A stretch of DNA of 64,000 bases from Luteibacter sp. SG786 (GCF_011759605.1 NZ_JAAOYX010000003.1:422107-486106); one strand, 5' to 3'. Numbered from the stretch's first letter, positions 29,873 through 39,113 are shown. Notes: generated by a model not told the origin, from the sequence alone. Made by a program: numbers and translations.

Positions 29873-31159
29873 TCAGGAAATGGAGCCCGGCCGGAATTCC
29901 AGCGTCAGTTCCGAGGGGCGTTCCGGCAGGCTCAGGCGGGTGTGCCGCTCCGGCGAGCGGGCCAGGACGCGGCCTTCGCGCACCACCAGGAGGCGGGCCG
30001 CCCTCAGTCGGATTGCCTCGTGCACGTCGCCCGCCTGCAGCAGCACGAAGTCGGCGCGATGTCCGGGCGCGATGCCATAGCCTTCCAACCCCAGGACCCG
30101 TGCGGCGTGGGTCGTGACGGCCTCGAAGCAGCGGGCGACGCCGCTCGTGGAGGTCATCTGGGCCACGTGCAAGCCCATGTGGGCAACCTCGAGCATGTCC
30201 GCACTGCCCATGCCGTACCAGGGGTCCATGGCGCAGTCGTGCCCGAAGGCCACATTGACACCGGCGTCCATGAGTTCCGGCACGCGGGTCATGCCGCGTC
30301 GCTTCGGATACGTGTCGTGCCGCCCCTGCAAGGTGATGTTGATGAGCGGATTGGCGATGGCGTGTACCCGGGCTTCCGCGATGAGCGGGAGCAGCTTGGA
30401 CACGTAGTAGTTGTCCATCGAGTGCATCGAGGTGAGATGCGAACCGGCCACGCGGTCCTGCAAACCCGTGCGCACCGTTTCGGCGGCCAGGGTTTCGATG
30501 TGCCGCGACATCGGATCGTCGGACTCGTCGCAGTGCATGTCCACGCGCAGTCCGCGTTCGGCAGCCAGCTCGCACAGCCAGCGGATCGACGCCGCGCCGT
30601 CCGCCATGGTGCGTTCGAAGTGCGGAATGCCTCCGACCACATCGACGCCCATGTCCAGGGCACGCACGAGGTTTTCGCGTGCGCGGGCGGAGCGGAGCAG
30701 GCCGTCCTGGGGGAATGCCACCAGTTCCAGGTGGAGGTAAGGCGCCACGCGGCGCTTCACTTCGAGCAGTGCCTCCGTCGCGAGCAGGCGATCGTCGCAA
30801 ACGTCGACATGGCTGCGGATGGCCAGCAACCCCTGGGCCACGGCCATGTCGCAATAAGCCATGGCACGGTCCACCAGCGCCTGCTGGGTGAGATGGGGTT
30901 TCAGTTCGCCCCATAGCGCGATGCCTTCCAGCAGCGTGCCGGACGCGTTCAGCCGCGGCAGGCCGAGCGACAACGTGGCGTCCATGTGGAAGTGCGTGTC
31001 GACGAACGGCGGGCTGACGAGACGGCCGGCCGCGTCGATCTCTTCCACGCCCTTCGCAGGGAGGGCGGGCTGGATCGCGGCGAACTTCCCGCCGTCGATG
31101 CCGATATCCACATCGGAACGCCCATCGGGAAGCGTGGCGTGACGAATGATGAGGTCCAT
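29873..31159 (-). CDS. Cytosine deaminase (CodA) family amidohydrolase
   Basis: 428 residues aligned along the whole length with E. coli CodA. Metal ligands His56 and His58 (DTHFHMD), the conserved AFPQDG glutamine, HCDESDD, and Asp308 in FGHDC are present, then MDPWYGMGSADML. CodA has Asp-Asp at the last metal position, with the second Asp helping set substrate choice; here it is Cys309. The enzyme probably deaminates cytosine or a related purine/pyrimidine/triazine base. Divergent from the radical SAM/UdgX pair. Promoter lies in the 100-bp shared gap. Confidence 0.87.
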   Translation of the reverse strand: MDLIIRHATLPDGRSDVDIGIDGGKFAAIQPALPAKGVEEIDAAGRLVSPPFVDTHFHMDATLSLGLPRLNASGTLLEGIALWGELKPHLTQQALVDRAMAYCDMAVAQGLLAIRSHVDVCDDRLLATEALLEVKRRVAPYLHLELVAFPQDGLLRSARARENLVRALDMGVDVVGGIPHFERTMADGAASIRWLCELAAERGLRVDMHCDESDDPMSRHIETLAAETVRTGLQDRVAGSHLTSMHSMDNYYVSKLLPLIAEARVHAIANPLINITLQGRHDTYPKRRGMTRVPELMDAGVNVAFGHDCAMDPWYGMGSADMLEVAHMGLHVAQMTSTSGVARCFEAVTTHAARVLGLEGYGIAPGHRADFVLLQAGDVHEAIRLRAARLLVVREGRVLARSPERHTRLSLPERPSELTLEFRPGSIS

Positions 31160-31259
31160 GAGGCGGTTCCAGGGGCGAGGTCCTCATGATACCGAGGTCG
31201 TCGCAAGCGCAGACCGCCCGGCAGGGGCCTTCACGCGCTGCGGGGACTCTTTTGGCACC

Positions 31260-32486
31260 ATGGCCGTCCCCATGAACGTGACAGAGAAACTTGCCATCCT
31301 CGCCGACGCCGCGAAGTACGACGCGTCGTGCTCGTCGAGCGGCGGAAAGGGCCGGAACTCCCTGAAGAGCGGTGGCATCGGCTCGACCGAAGGCATGGGC
31401 ATCTGTCACGCCTATGCACCCGATGGGCGCTGCATCTCGCTCCTGAAGATCCTGCTGACGAACTTCTGCGTGTACGACTGCGTGTACTGCGTGAACCGGC
31501 GCAGCAGCAACGTGCCCCGTGCCCGTTTCACGGTCGAGGAAGTGGTGGACCTAACGCTGGCGTTCTACCGCCGCAACTACATCGAGGGACTGTTCCTCTC
31601 CTCCGGCATCATCCAGTCGCCCGATTACACGATGGAGCAGCTGGTCCGTGTCGCGCGCACGCTTCGCACCGAGCACCGGTTCGCGGGCTACATCCACCTG
31701 AAGACCATTCCCGATGCGGCACCGGAACTGATCGACGCCGCGGGCAGATGGGCCGACCGTCTCAGCATCAATGTGGAGATGCCCACGGAAGGCGGCCTCA
31801 AGTCGCTGGCGCCTGAAAAGGACCTGGGCGACATCCGCAGCGCCATGGGTCGTCTGCGTTTGTCCATTGATGAGGCGAAGGCGGAAAAGAAGGCGCCGCG
31901 ATTCGCGCCGGCCGGCCAGAGTACGCAGATGATCGTGGGCGCCGATGCCGCCAGCGATCGCGACGTGCTGACCGCCAGCACCAATCTCTACACCAACTAT
32001 CACCTTCGCCGCGTCTACTACTCGGCCTTCAGTCCGATTCCGGACGCCTCGAAGATACTGCCGCTCAAGCCGCCGCCGCTGGTGCGCGAACATCGCCTCT
32101 ATCAGGCTGACTGGCTCATGCGCTTCTACGGCTTCGATGCCGACGAGATCGCCCCGCCGGGCGACGACGGCATGCTGTCGCTGGACATGGATCCGAAGCT
32201 GGCCTGGGCGCTGCGCCACCGCGAACGGTTTCCCGTGGACGTGAACCGCGCCTCGCGGGAGATGCTCCTGCGCGTGCCGGGGCTCGGCGTGAAGACGGTC
32301 GACAAGCTGATCGCGATGCGCGCGCATCGGCGCGTCCGTTACGACGATCTGGTGCGCCTGAGAGTGCCGGTGAAGAAGGTGGCGCCGTTCGTGGAAACGG
32401 TGGATCACCGGCCTCGTGGCGACCGCGACACGCCGTTGCTGCGCCGCGACCTGCGCGAACCCGCGCAGCCGGACCTCTTCGGCTGA
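31260..32486 (+). CDS. Putative DNA modification/repair radical SAM protein
   Basis: 408 residues; the start chosen has a GGGGA upstream, and a second Met four codons later is also possible. The radical SAM cluster motif CX3CX2C is Cys70, Cys74, Cys77 (CVYDCVYC). Conserved N-terminal ADAAKYDASCSSSG and GICHAYAPDGRC add further Cys. The C-terminal NRASREMLLRVPGLGVKTVD is a helix-hairpin-helix, typical of non-specific DNA binding. This matches the TIGR03916 family, which nearly always travels with a UdgX-linked partner, as here with a 2-bp gap. No reaction is known; action on DNA is inferred from the HhH and the partner. Confidence 0.9.
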   Translation: MAVPMNVTEKLAILADAAKYDASCSSSGGKGRNSLKSGGIGSTEGMGICHAYAPDGRCISLLKILLTNFCVYDCVYCVNRRSSNVPRARFTVEEVVDLTLAFYRRNYIEGLFLSSGIIQSPDYTMEQLVRVARTLRTEHRFAGYIHLKTIPDAAPELIDAAGRWADRLSINVEMPTEGGLKSLAPEKDLGDIRSAMGRLRLSIDEAKAEKKAPRFAPAGQSTQMIVGADAASDRDVLTASTNLYTNYHLRRVYYSAFSPIPDASKILPLKPPPLVREHRLYQADWLMRFYGFDADEIAPPGDDGMLSLDMDPKLAWALRHRERFPVDVNRASREMLLRVPGLGVKTVDKLIAMRAHRRVRYDDLVRLRVPVKKVAPFVETVDHRPRGDRDTPLLRRDLREPAQPDLFG

Positions 32487-32488
32487 CG

Positions 32489-33907
32489 ATGCTCGCCGTT
32501 ACGTTGGACGACCCGTCGGACCTCGACGCATGGCGGGCGAAAGCCCGGTCCCTACTGCTTGCGGACGTCGATCCGGCCGACGTCGAATGGCGAGCCGGTG
32601 CCGGCGGCGGGCTGTTCGGAAGCGACGACGCCGTGCCGCCTCCGCGTCGGACGACGGTTCCGGGCGTGCCGCGCGCGTTCCTGGGGCTGGCCGGCACGGT
32701 GCTCGCGCATCGCGATCCGCGTCGCCACGCCACGCTCTATCGGATGCTCTGGCGCATCGCGCACGGTGAAAGGGAACTGCTGCGCATCGCCACCGACGGG
32801 GACGTGGCATGGGCGCATGCCTGCGCGCGCCAGGTGAGCCGCGACATGCACAAGATGAAGGCCTTCGTGCGCTTTCGCGAAGTGCGGCTTGGCGAAGACA
32901 CGGTGTATGTCGCGTGGTTCGAACCCGAGCATGACATCGTACCCGCCGTGGCGCCGTTCTTCGTTCGTCGGTTCACCGGCATGCACTGGTCGTTGCTGAC
33001 GCCATCACGCAGCGCGCACTGGGACGGCGCTACGCTGGCAATCGGGCCGGGCGCCGATCGCGCGGACGCGCCGACGGAAGATGCGCTCGAGGATCTGTGG
33101 CGTACCTATTACGCCAGCATCTTCAATCCGGCCCGCCTGAAGGTGGACGCGATGCGTCGCGAGATGCCGGTGAAGTACTGGAAGAACCTGCCGGAGGCGC
33201 GACTCATCCCCGAACTGGTGCGCGATGCGCTGCCGAGGATGCAGGCCATGGTCGAGAAGCAACCGACAGTGCCGAAGAAAAAGGTGACGCCCCTGCAGAA
33301 GGCGGCGGTGGATGCGCCCGAGGGCAGCATCGCCGCGTTGCGCAGGCGGGCCCGCGATTGCCGCGCGTGCGACCTGTGGAAGCCCGCGACGCAGACCGTC
33401 TTCGGTGCCGGCCCGTCCGACGCGCGGATCGTGGTGATCGGCGAGCAGCCGGGCGACCAGGAAGACCTCGCCGGCAAGCCGTTCGTCGGCCCCGCGGGCA
33501 AGCTGTTCGACCGGGCGCTGGAAGAGGCGGGAATCGACCGGTCGGCGCTTTATGTCACCAACGCCGTGAAGCACTTCAAGTTCGAGCCGCGCGGCAAGGT
33601 GCGCCTGCACAAGCGCGCGAACGCCGAGGAGCAGGCCGCATGCCGGCCCTGGCTCGCCGCGGAGATCGAACGGATCCGGCCCTCCGGCATCGTCTGCATG
33701 GGCGCCATGGCAGCGCAGGGTGTGTTCGGCTCGTCGTTCCGTCTGATGGCCCAGCGTGGGCAATGGCTCGAGACGCCGGATGGGCGCAGGGCCATGGCGA
33801 CGGTGCACCCGTCGTACCTCTTGCGCCTCCCCGACCACGACGCGCGCGAAGCCGGCTTCGCCGACTTCGTGCACGACCTGAAGCTGATGCATGCTGTCTT
33901 GCGATGA
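32489..33907 (+). CDS. UdgX uracil-DNA glycosylase fused to a DUF4130 (TIGR03915) domain
   Basis: 472 residues in two parts. The N-terminal 250 match the TIGR03915/DUF4130 domain of unknown function (RMLWRIAHGERELLR, QVSRDMHKMKAFVRFRE, KYWKNLPEA). From about 285 follows a family-4-like uracil-DNA glycosylase: Cys291 and Cys294 (CRACDLW) begin a 4Fe-4S site, GEQPGDQED spans 318-326, and His440 lies in HPSYLLR. The insertion KVRLH carries His374, equivalent to the UdgX histidine that bonds covalently to the DNA sugar. So it should trap uracil-containing DNA tightly. Two bases after the radical SAM gene. Confidence 0.9.
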   Translation: MLAVTLDDPSDLDAWRAKARSLLLADVDPADVEWRAGAGGGLFGSDDAVPPPRRTTVPGVPRAFLGLAGTVLAHRDPRRHATLYRMLWRIAHGERELLRIATDGDVAWAHACARQVSRDMHKMKAFVRFREVRLGEDTVYVAWFEPEHDIVPAVAPFFVRRFTGMHWSLLTPSRSAHWDGATLAIGPGADRADAPTEDALEDLWRTYYASIFNPARLKVDAMRREMPVKYWKNLPEARLIPELVRDALPRMQAMVEKQPTVPKKKVTPLQKAAVDAPEGSIAALRRRARDCRACDLWKPATQTVFGAGPSDARIVVIGEQPGDQEDLAGKPFVGPAGKLFDRALEEAGIDRSALYVTNAVKHFKFEPRGKVRLHKRANAEEQAACRPWLAAEIERIRPSGIVCMGAMAAQGVFGSSFRLMAQRGQWLETPDGRRAMATVHPSYLLRLPDHDAREAGFADFVHDLKLMHAVLR

Positions 33908-33910
33908 ACC

Positions 33911-33993
33911 TGTGGGAGCCGGCTCTGCCGGCGATCCCGCGGCAGCGGGCAAGCTTGTCGCGAGCACCGATCGCCGCTGAAGCGGCTCCCACA
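33911..33993. repeat. REPIN element between udgX and pfp
   Basis: Left arm TGTGGGAGCCGGCTCTGCCG then GCGAT is variant; right arm ATCGCCGCTGAAGCGGCTCC then CACA is canonical. The spacer GATCCCGCGGCAGCGGGC is the inverse of that in the copies at 7.3 and 45.1 kb. It separates convergent genes. Confidence 0.85.
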
Positions 33994-34003
33994 CAAAGCC
34001 GTA

Positions 34004-35260
34004 TCACCCCACCGCAAACTTCTTCAGCTTCCTCGGCACCGGCGCGTTCTTCAGCGTGACGTACACCGGCAGGCCGTCGGGACCGTAGGGCGGCGGGGCT
34101 TCGCCCTGGATCAGCGGCGCGAGGTAACGGCGTGCCGCCGCCGTGATTCCGAAACCGTCCTTCGAGATGAAGTTCTTCGGCATCTTCTTTTCGTGGTTGG
34201 CGATCTTGTCGAGCGGCGCCGCCTCGATCTTCCACTTGTACGGTTCGTCGGAAGTGCGCACGATCACCGGCATCACCGCGTTCAACCCCTCGGCGGCGTA
34301 TTCGACCGCCTTCTTGCCCACCGCATAGGCCTGGTCGAGGTCGGTCTTGGAGGCAACGTGGCGCGCCGAGCGCTGCAGGTAGTCGGGCAGCGCCCAGTGA
34401 TACTTGTACCCGAGTTTCTCGCGCACCAGCGCGGCAAGCACCGGCGCGGCGCCGCCGAGTTGCGCATGGCCGAAGGCGTCGCGCGCACCGGATTCGGCGA
34501 GGAACTTGCCCTCGCTGTCCTTCACGCCTTCCGAGACCACGACCGTGCAGTAACCGACCTTCTCCACGGTGGCCTTCACCTTGGCGAGGAAGGCTTCGGG
34601 ATCGAACACGTTTTCGGGGAACAGGATCACGTGAGGCGGATCGCCCGCACCGGCACCCGCCAGCCCCGCCGCCGCGGCAATCCAGCCGGCATGGCGGCCC
34701 ATCACCTCGATGATGAAGACCTTCGTCGAGGTGTCCATCATGGACGCCACGTCGAGACTGGCCTCGCGCACGGCGATGGCGGTGTATTTCGCCACCGAGC
34801 CGAAGCCGGGGCAGGTGTCCGTGACCACCAAGTCGTTGTCGATCGTCTTGGGCACGCCGATGCAGTTCACCTCGTAGCCCAGGGCCTGGCCGATCTTCGA
34901 CACCTTGTTGGCCGTGTCGGCTGAGTCGTTGCCGCCGTTGTAGAGGAAGGTGCGGATGTCGTGGGTCTTGAACACCTCGATCAGCCGCTCGTACTCGGCG
35001 CGGTTCTCTTCCAGGGACTTCAGCTTGTAGCGGCAGGAGCCGAACGCGCCGCCGGGCGTGTGCTTCAGCGCGGCGATGTTGGCCTTCGCCTCCTTGGTCG
35101 TGTCGATCAGCTCCTCGCGCAGCGCGCCGAGGATGCCGTTACGGGCGGCATAGACCGGGATGCCCTTGTCGCGGGCGGTCTCGATCACGCCCGCGGCGGT
35201 CGCGTTGATGACGGCGGAAACGCCACCCGACTGGGCGTAGAGGATTTTACCGGCGGCCAT
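34004..35260 (-). CDS. pfp: Pyrophosphate-dependent 6-phosphofructokinase
   Basis: 418 residues. The PPi-specific signatures are GGND at 109-112, where ATP-PFK has GGDG, and PKTIDND at 137-143 with Lys138 replacing the Gly that accommodates ATP. MGRHAGWIAA follows. It phosphorylates fructose 6-phosphate reversibly with PPi, saving ATP; this type is the only known PFK in Xanthomonas. Divergent from adk across 202 bp. Confidence 0.95.
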   Translation of the reverse strand: MAAGKILYAQSGGVSAVINATAAGVIETARDKGIPVYAARNGILGALREELIDTTKEAKANIAALKHTPGGAFGSCRYKLKSLEENRAEYERLIEVFKTHDIRTFLYNGGNDSADTANKVSKIGQALGYEVNCIGVPKTIDNDLVVTDTCPGFGSVAKYTAIAVREASLDVASMMDTSTKVFIIEVMGRHAGWIAAAAGLAGAGAGDPPHVILFPENVFDPEAFLAKVKATVEKVGYCTVVVSEGVKDSEGKFLAESGARDAFGHAQLGGAAPVLAALVREKLGYKYHWALPDYLQRSARHVASKTDLDQAYAVGKKAVEYAAEGLNAVMPVIVRTSDEPYKWKIEAAPLDKIANHEKKMPKNFISKDGFGITAAARRYLAPLIQGEAPPPYGPDGLPVYVTLKNAPVPRKLKKFAVG

Positions 35261-35369
35261 GCTTCGGGTCCTTCTGGTGGTCGAAAGGCCCAGCGTAGCG
35301 CGCCGCGCGTCGCCGCGCCTTGAAGGCGCCCGCGGGCGGGGGGCGCTACACCGCCAAGGTGTCGGGAGT

Positions 35370-35398
35370 TTGACGTGGCGGCGCCCCTGCCGTTACCT
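35370..35398 (+). promoter_or_regulatory. Possible adk promoter
   Basis: A near-consensus -35 TTGACG with a poor -10 (TTACCT) 17 bp on, ending 64 bp before adk. Weak by eye. Confidence 0.3.
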
Positions 35399-35462
35399 TG
35401 GGACCCATTTTTCTCGTGTCCGGTAGCGGATTTTCCCGCTTCTCCGGCGAAATGGAGCATCA

Positions 35463-36044
35463 ATGCGACTCGTGCTATTCGGCGCCCCCGGTTCCGGCAA
35501 GGGCACCCAGGCCTCCCGCCTGAAGCAGGACCTGGGCATTCCGCACATCTCCACCGGCGATCTCCTGCGCGCGGAGATCAAGGCCGAGAGCGAGTTGGGC
35601 AAGAAAGCCAAGAGCATCATGGATGCCGGCCAGCTGCTGTCCGACGACATCATGCTCGGCATCATCGAAGAGCGCCTCGGCCAGCCGGATGCCAAGCCCG
35701 GCTTCATCCTCGACGGCTACCCGCGCAACCTGGCCCAGGCCGAAGCGCTCGACGGCGTGCTTGCCCGTATCGGCCAGCCGCTCGACGTGGTGATCAAGCT
35801 CGAGGTACCCAACGAGGCGATCGTCGATCGCTGCGTGGTGCGCTTCAACAAGGAAGGCCGTCCGGACGACAACCCGGACACCGTGAAGAAGCGCCTGGCC
35901 ATCTATGCCGACCAGACGGCCCCGGTCGCGGAGTTCTATGCGAAACGCGGCAAGCTGAAGGTCGTGGACGGCGTCGGCGAGCTCGACGAGGTAACCGCCC
36001 GGATCAAGGCCGCGCTCGAAAGCACGTCCGCCGCCAGCGCCTGA
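35463..36044 (+). CDS. adk: Adenylate kinase, short-LID type
   Basis: 193 residues. P-loop GAPGSGKGTQ at 8-17, NMP-binding ISTGDLLRAEI, and DGYPRNLAQA. The LID is the short form (RCVVRFNKEGRPDDNPDTV) without the zinc-type insert. It interconverts AMP, ADP and ATP. The start follows GGAG. A GC hairpin ends the gene ahead of mpl. Confidence 0.97.
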   Translation: MRLVLFGAPGSGKGTQASRLKQDLGIPHISTGDLLRAEIKAESELGKKAKSIMDAGQLLSDDIMLGIIEERLGQPDAKPGFILDGYPRNLAQAEALDGVLARIGQPLDVVIKLEVPNEAIVDRCVVRFNKEGRPDDNPDTVKKRLAIYADQTAPVAEFYAKRGKLKVVDGVGELDEVTARIKAALESTSAASA

Positions 36045-36050
36045 TCGCGG

Positions 36051-36076
36051 GGCCCGCCGGTTGCGGCGGGCCTTCC
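36051..36076 (+). terminator. GC hairpin after adk
   Basis: GGCCCGCCG / CGGCGGGCC with a GTTG loop, followed by only TT; may attenuate read-through into mpl. Confidence 0.45.
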
Positions 36077-36101
36077 GACGCCACGCCCCACGAGCCTACC
36101 C

Positions 36102-37460
36102 ATGCGCGTCCATATCCTCGGTATCAGCGGCACCTTCATGGGTGGCGTCGCCGCCCTTGCGCAGGAACTCGGCCTGCAGGTCGAAGGCTCCGATGCCAAT
36201 GTGTATCCGCCCATGAGCACACAGCTCGAGGCGCTCGGCATCGGCCTGATGCAGGGTTACACGGCGGCTCACCTCACGCCGGCACCCGACCTTGTCGTGG
36301 TCGGCAACGCCATGGTCCGCGGCAACCCGGCCGTGGAGTACATGCTCGATGAGGGAATGCGCTACATCTCCGGGCCACAGTGGCTCGGCGAGACCCTGCT
36401 CGTCGGCCGCGAGGTCCTGGCCGTGGCCGGCACGCATGGCAAGACCACCACCACCAGCCTGCTTGCCCACCTCCTTGAATCGGCGGGGCAGGCGCCTGGC
36501 TTCCTCATTGGTGGCGTGCCCGGCAATTTCGACGTATCCGCGCGGCGGGGCGAGGGCAGGCCTTTCGTCATCGAGGCCGACGAGTACGACTCGGCGTTCT
36601 TCGACAAGCGCTCGAAGTTCGTGCACTACCGGCCGCGCATCGCGATCCTCAACAACCTCGAATACGACCACGCCGACATCTTCCCCGATATCGCCGCGAT
36701 CCAGCGGCAGTTCCACCACCTCGTGCGCACGGTGCCGGGCAATGGCCGCCTGATCGTGAATGCGGAGGACGCGCGCCTTGCGGAAGTGCTCGCGATGGGA
36801 GCGTGGACGCCGGCGGAAACCTTCGGCATCGACGCCGGCGACTGGCGCGCCGAACTCCTCGCCGCGGACGGTTCCCATTTCCGGGTGCGCCGTAACGGAA
36901 CGACCCTGGGCGACGTCCATTGGGGGTCGCTCGGCCGGCACAACGTGATGAACGCGCTGGCGGCGCTGGCGGCGGCCGCGGCGGCGGGTGCCGATCCGGT
37001 GGCCCTGCTGCCGGCCTTCGCCGGCTTCGCCAGCGTGAAGCGGCGCATGGAGGTTCTCGGCACCGCGCGCGGCGTGACCGTATACGACGACTTCGCCCAC
37101 CACCCTACGGCCATTGCCACCACCCTGGCCGGGTTGCGGGCGAAGGTGGGCGACGCGCGCATTCTCGTGGCCCTCGAACCGCGTTCCAATTCGATGCGGC
37201 TCGGCGCGCACGCCGACGCCCTGGCGCCCTCGCTGGCCGATGCCGACGTCACGGTGTTCCTGCATCGCCCCGAACTGGCCTGGGATGCGGGCAAGGTGAC
37301 GGCAGCCCTGCGAGGCCGCGGCATCACGGCCGGCAGCGTCGATGCGCTGGTGCACGCCCTGGTGGCGGAGGCCCGGGAAGGAGACCACGTGGTCTTCATG
37401 TCCAACGGCGGATTCGAAGGCGCGCCCCGCAGCTTCTTCGCGGCGCTGGGCGCGGGTTAG
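36102..37460 (+). CDS. mpl: Mpl, murein tripeptide ligase (UDP-MurNAc : L-Ala-gamma-D-Glu-meso-Dap)
   Basis: 452 residues of the Mur ligase fold, opening with VHILGISGTFMGGVAALAQE, the Mpl version of the MurC N-terminus. P-loop [11 protein letters not shown] near 110; DEYDSAFFDKRSKF and the LEYDHADIF block follow; the C-terminal domain has VYDDFAHHPTAIATTL. Mpl reattaches tripeptide recovered from old wall to UDP-MurNAc. Followed closely by a Lon-N protein. Confidence 0.96.
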   Translation: MRVHILGISGTFMGGVAALAQELGLQVEGSDANVYPPMSTQLEALGIGLMQGYTAAHLTPAPDLVVVGNAMVRGNPAVEYMLDEGMRYISGPQWLGETLLVGREVLAVAGTHGKTTTTSLLAHLLESAGQAPGFLIGGVPGNFDVSARRGEGRPFVIEADEYDSAFFDKRSKFVHYRPRIAILNNLEYDHADIFPDIAAIQRQFHHLVRTVPGNGRLIVNAEDARLAEVLAMGAWTPAETFGIDAGDWRAELLAADGSHFRVRRNGTTLGDVHWGSLGRHNVMNALAALAAAAAAGADPVALLPAFAGFASVKRRMEVLGTARGVTVYDDFAHHPTAIATTLAGLRAKVGDARILVALEPRSNSMRLGAHADALAPSLADADVTVFLHRPELAWDAGKVTAALRGRGITAGSVDALVHALVAEAREGDHVVFMSNGGFEGAPRSFFAALGAG

Positions 37461-37470
37461 ACTGCCGGGC

Positions 37471-38073
37471 ATGGCCGCGACGACGCCCGCCCTCGACCTT
37501 CCGCTGTTCCCTTTGTCGAACGTCCTCTTTCCGGGCGGTCACCTGCAACTGCGTATCTTCGAGCCCCGCTACATCGACCTCGTGCGCGAATGCGCGCGCA
37601 CCGGGCGAGCCTTCGGCGTGTGCATGATCCTCGAAGGCCGCGAGGCCGGGCAGCCCGCCGTCCCCGCCGCCGTGGGTACGCTCGCCACCATCACCGATTT
37701 CCACACGCGCGAGGATGGCCTGCTCGGCATCGTCGCCGAAGGCGGCCTGCGCTTTCGTGTGACGCGCACGCGAGTGCGTTCGGACGGTCAAGTCCGCGGC
37801 GACATCGTTACCTGGCCGGAAGAGGATGCGCTGCCGCTACCGGCCGAGTTCGGCTTGCTGGCGACGATCCTCGAGCGTCTCGCCGAGCAGATGATGCCGC
37901 CGTGGCGGCACGAGGTTGCGGTGCGGTCCGACGACGCCAGCTGGGTCGGCTTCCGCCTGTCCGAACTGCTTCCGCTCGACGCGAACGAGTGCCAGCACAT
38001 GCTCGAACTCGACGATCCGCTGCAGCGCCTCGCCGAGTTGCGCGACATCCTTCCGCGCTTCCAGCGCGCCTGA
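37471..38073 (+). CDS. LON substrate-binding (N-terminal) domain protein
   Basis: 200 residues, beginning after the ATG 10 bp downstream of mpl. The Lon-N/PUA-like domain opens LPLFPLSNVLFPGGHLQLRI, then FEPRYIDLV. There is no AAA+ or protease domain, so it is the stand-alone family (like YcaR-type/CRBN-N relatives) of unknown function. It probably binds a protein substrate or folds as a regulator. Gene order mpl, lonN, SDR is compact on one strand. Confidence 0.88.
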   Translation: MAATTPALDLPLFPLSNVLFPGGHLQLRIFEPRYIDLVRECARTGRAFGVCMILEGREAGQPAVPAAVGTLATITDFHTREDGLLGIVAEGGLRFRVTRTRVRSDGQVRGDIVTWPEEDALPLPAEFGLLATILERLAEQMMPPWRHEVAVRSDDASWVGFRLSELLPLDANECQHMLELDDPLQRLAELRDILPRFQRA

Positions 38074-38086
38074 GGCAAAGCCACCC

Positions 38087-38905
38087 ATGAGCACGCTCGC
38101 CGGCAAAACCCTGTTCATCACCGGCGCGTCGCGCGGCATCGGCCTCGCCATCGCGCTGCGCGCCGCACGCGACGGGGCGAACATCGTCATCGCCGCCAAG
38201 AGCAACGTGCCCAACCCGCGTCTCCCGGGCACGATCCACAGCGCCGCGGCCGACATCGAAGCCGCGGGCGGTACCGCGTTGCCGCTCAAGGTCGACATCC
38301 GCGAGGAGTCCGAAGTACGCATGGCGGCGGCCACCGCGGCGGAGCGCTTCGGCGGCATCGACATCGTCGTGAACAACGCCAGCGCGATCTGGCTCGCCGG
38401 CGTCGAGGGCACGCCGATGAAACGCTTCGACCTCATGCACGAAGTGAACACGCGCGGCACGTTCCTCACCACCCAGGCCTGCCTGCCGTTCCTGAAACAG
38501 GCGGCGAATCCGCACGTGCTCATGCTCTCGCCGCCGCCGAGCATCGATCCGCGCTGGTACGCGCCGCACGTGGCGTACACCATCGCCAAGTTCGGCATGA
38601 GCCACTGCGTGCTCGGCATGGCGCCCGAATTCGCGCCGCTGGGTATCGCCGTCAATGCCCTGTGGCCAAGAACGGTCATCGCCACGGCCGCCATCGCCAT
38701 GCTGGGCGACACGGTGAAAGCTGAAAACTGCCGCAAGCCGGAGATCGTGGCCGACGCGGCCCATGCCATCCTCACGAAGCCCTCACGCGAAACGACGGGC
38801 CGGTTCTTCATCGACGAAGACGTGCTGCGCGAAGGCGGAATGCGCGATTTCGACCGTTATGCCGTCGTTCCCGGCAACCCGCTGCTTCCCGACCTGTTTT
38901 TATAG
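38087..38905 (+). CDS. SDR family oxidoreductase, HSDL2-like
   Basis: 272 residues, classical short-chain dehydrogenase fold. Cofactor motif TGASRGIG at residues 12-19 and NNAS; catalytic Ser in MLSPPPS, and the Y-X3-K as YTIAK. The insert KSNVPNPRLPGTIHSAAADI after the second strand is characteristic of HSDL2-type enzymes, which are linked to fatty-acid or sterol metabolism, with NADP+ preference likely. Substrate unknown. Starts 13 bp after the Lon-N gene. Confidence 0.9.
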   Translation: MSTLAGKTLFITGASRGIGLAIALRAARDGANIVIAAKSNVPNPRLPGTIHSAAADIEAAGGTALPLKVDIREESEVRMAAATAAERFGGIDIVVNNASAIWLAGVEGTPMKRFDLMHEVNTRGTFLTTQACLPFLKQAANPHVLMLSPPPSIDPRWYAPHVAYTIAKFGMSHCVLGMAPEFAPLGIAVNALWPRTVIATAAIAMLGDTVKAENCRKPEIVADAAHAILTKPSRETTGRFFIDEDVLREGGMRDFDRYAVVPGNPLLPDLFL

Positions 38906-38994
38906 CTATCGCGGCAAGTAATGAACGGCGTGAAGGGGGCTAGCCCGTTTGGTGTATGGCCGCGTGCTGTGTCGGGGTATAACGTCGGCGCCGT

Positions 38995-39015
38995 CGTTCC
39001 TTCTAGCAAGGAACG
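38995..39015. promoter_or_regulatory. Inverted repeat upstream of the sigma-54 activator gene
   Basis: CGTTCCTT-CTAGC-AAGGAACG, perfect 8-bp arms, 99 bp before the start codon. It could be an operator or a terminator for the SDR transcript (no T-run). Confidence 0.4.
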
Positions 39016-39113
39016 GCGAGTGGGGCTTGCCGGCCTGCAGGGGTGCCGGCGGCGGGTCCGGAGCCGAACCCGCGAAGCTGACAGCAGGCCACGAGACTGG
39101 GTGAGGAGCGGGC

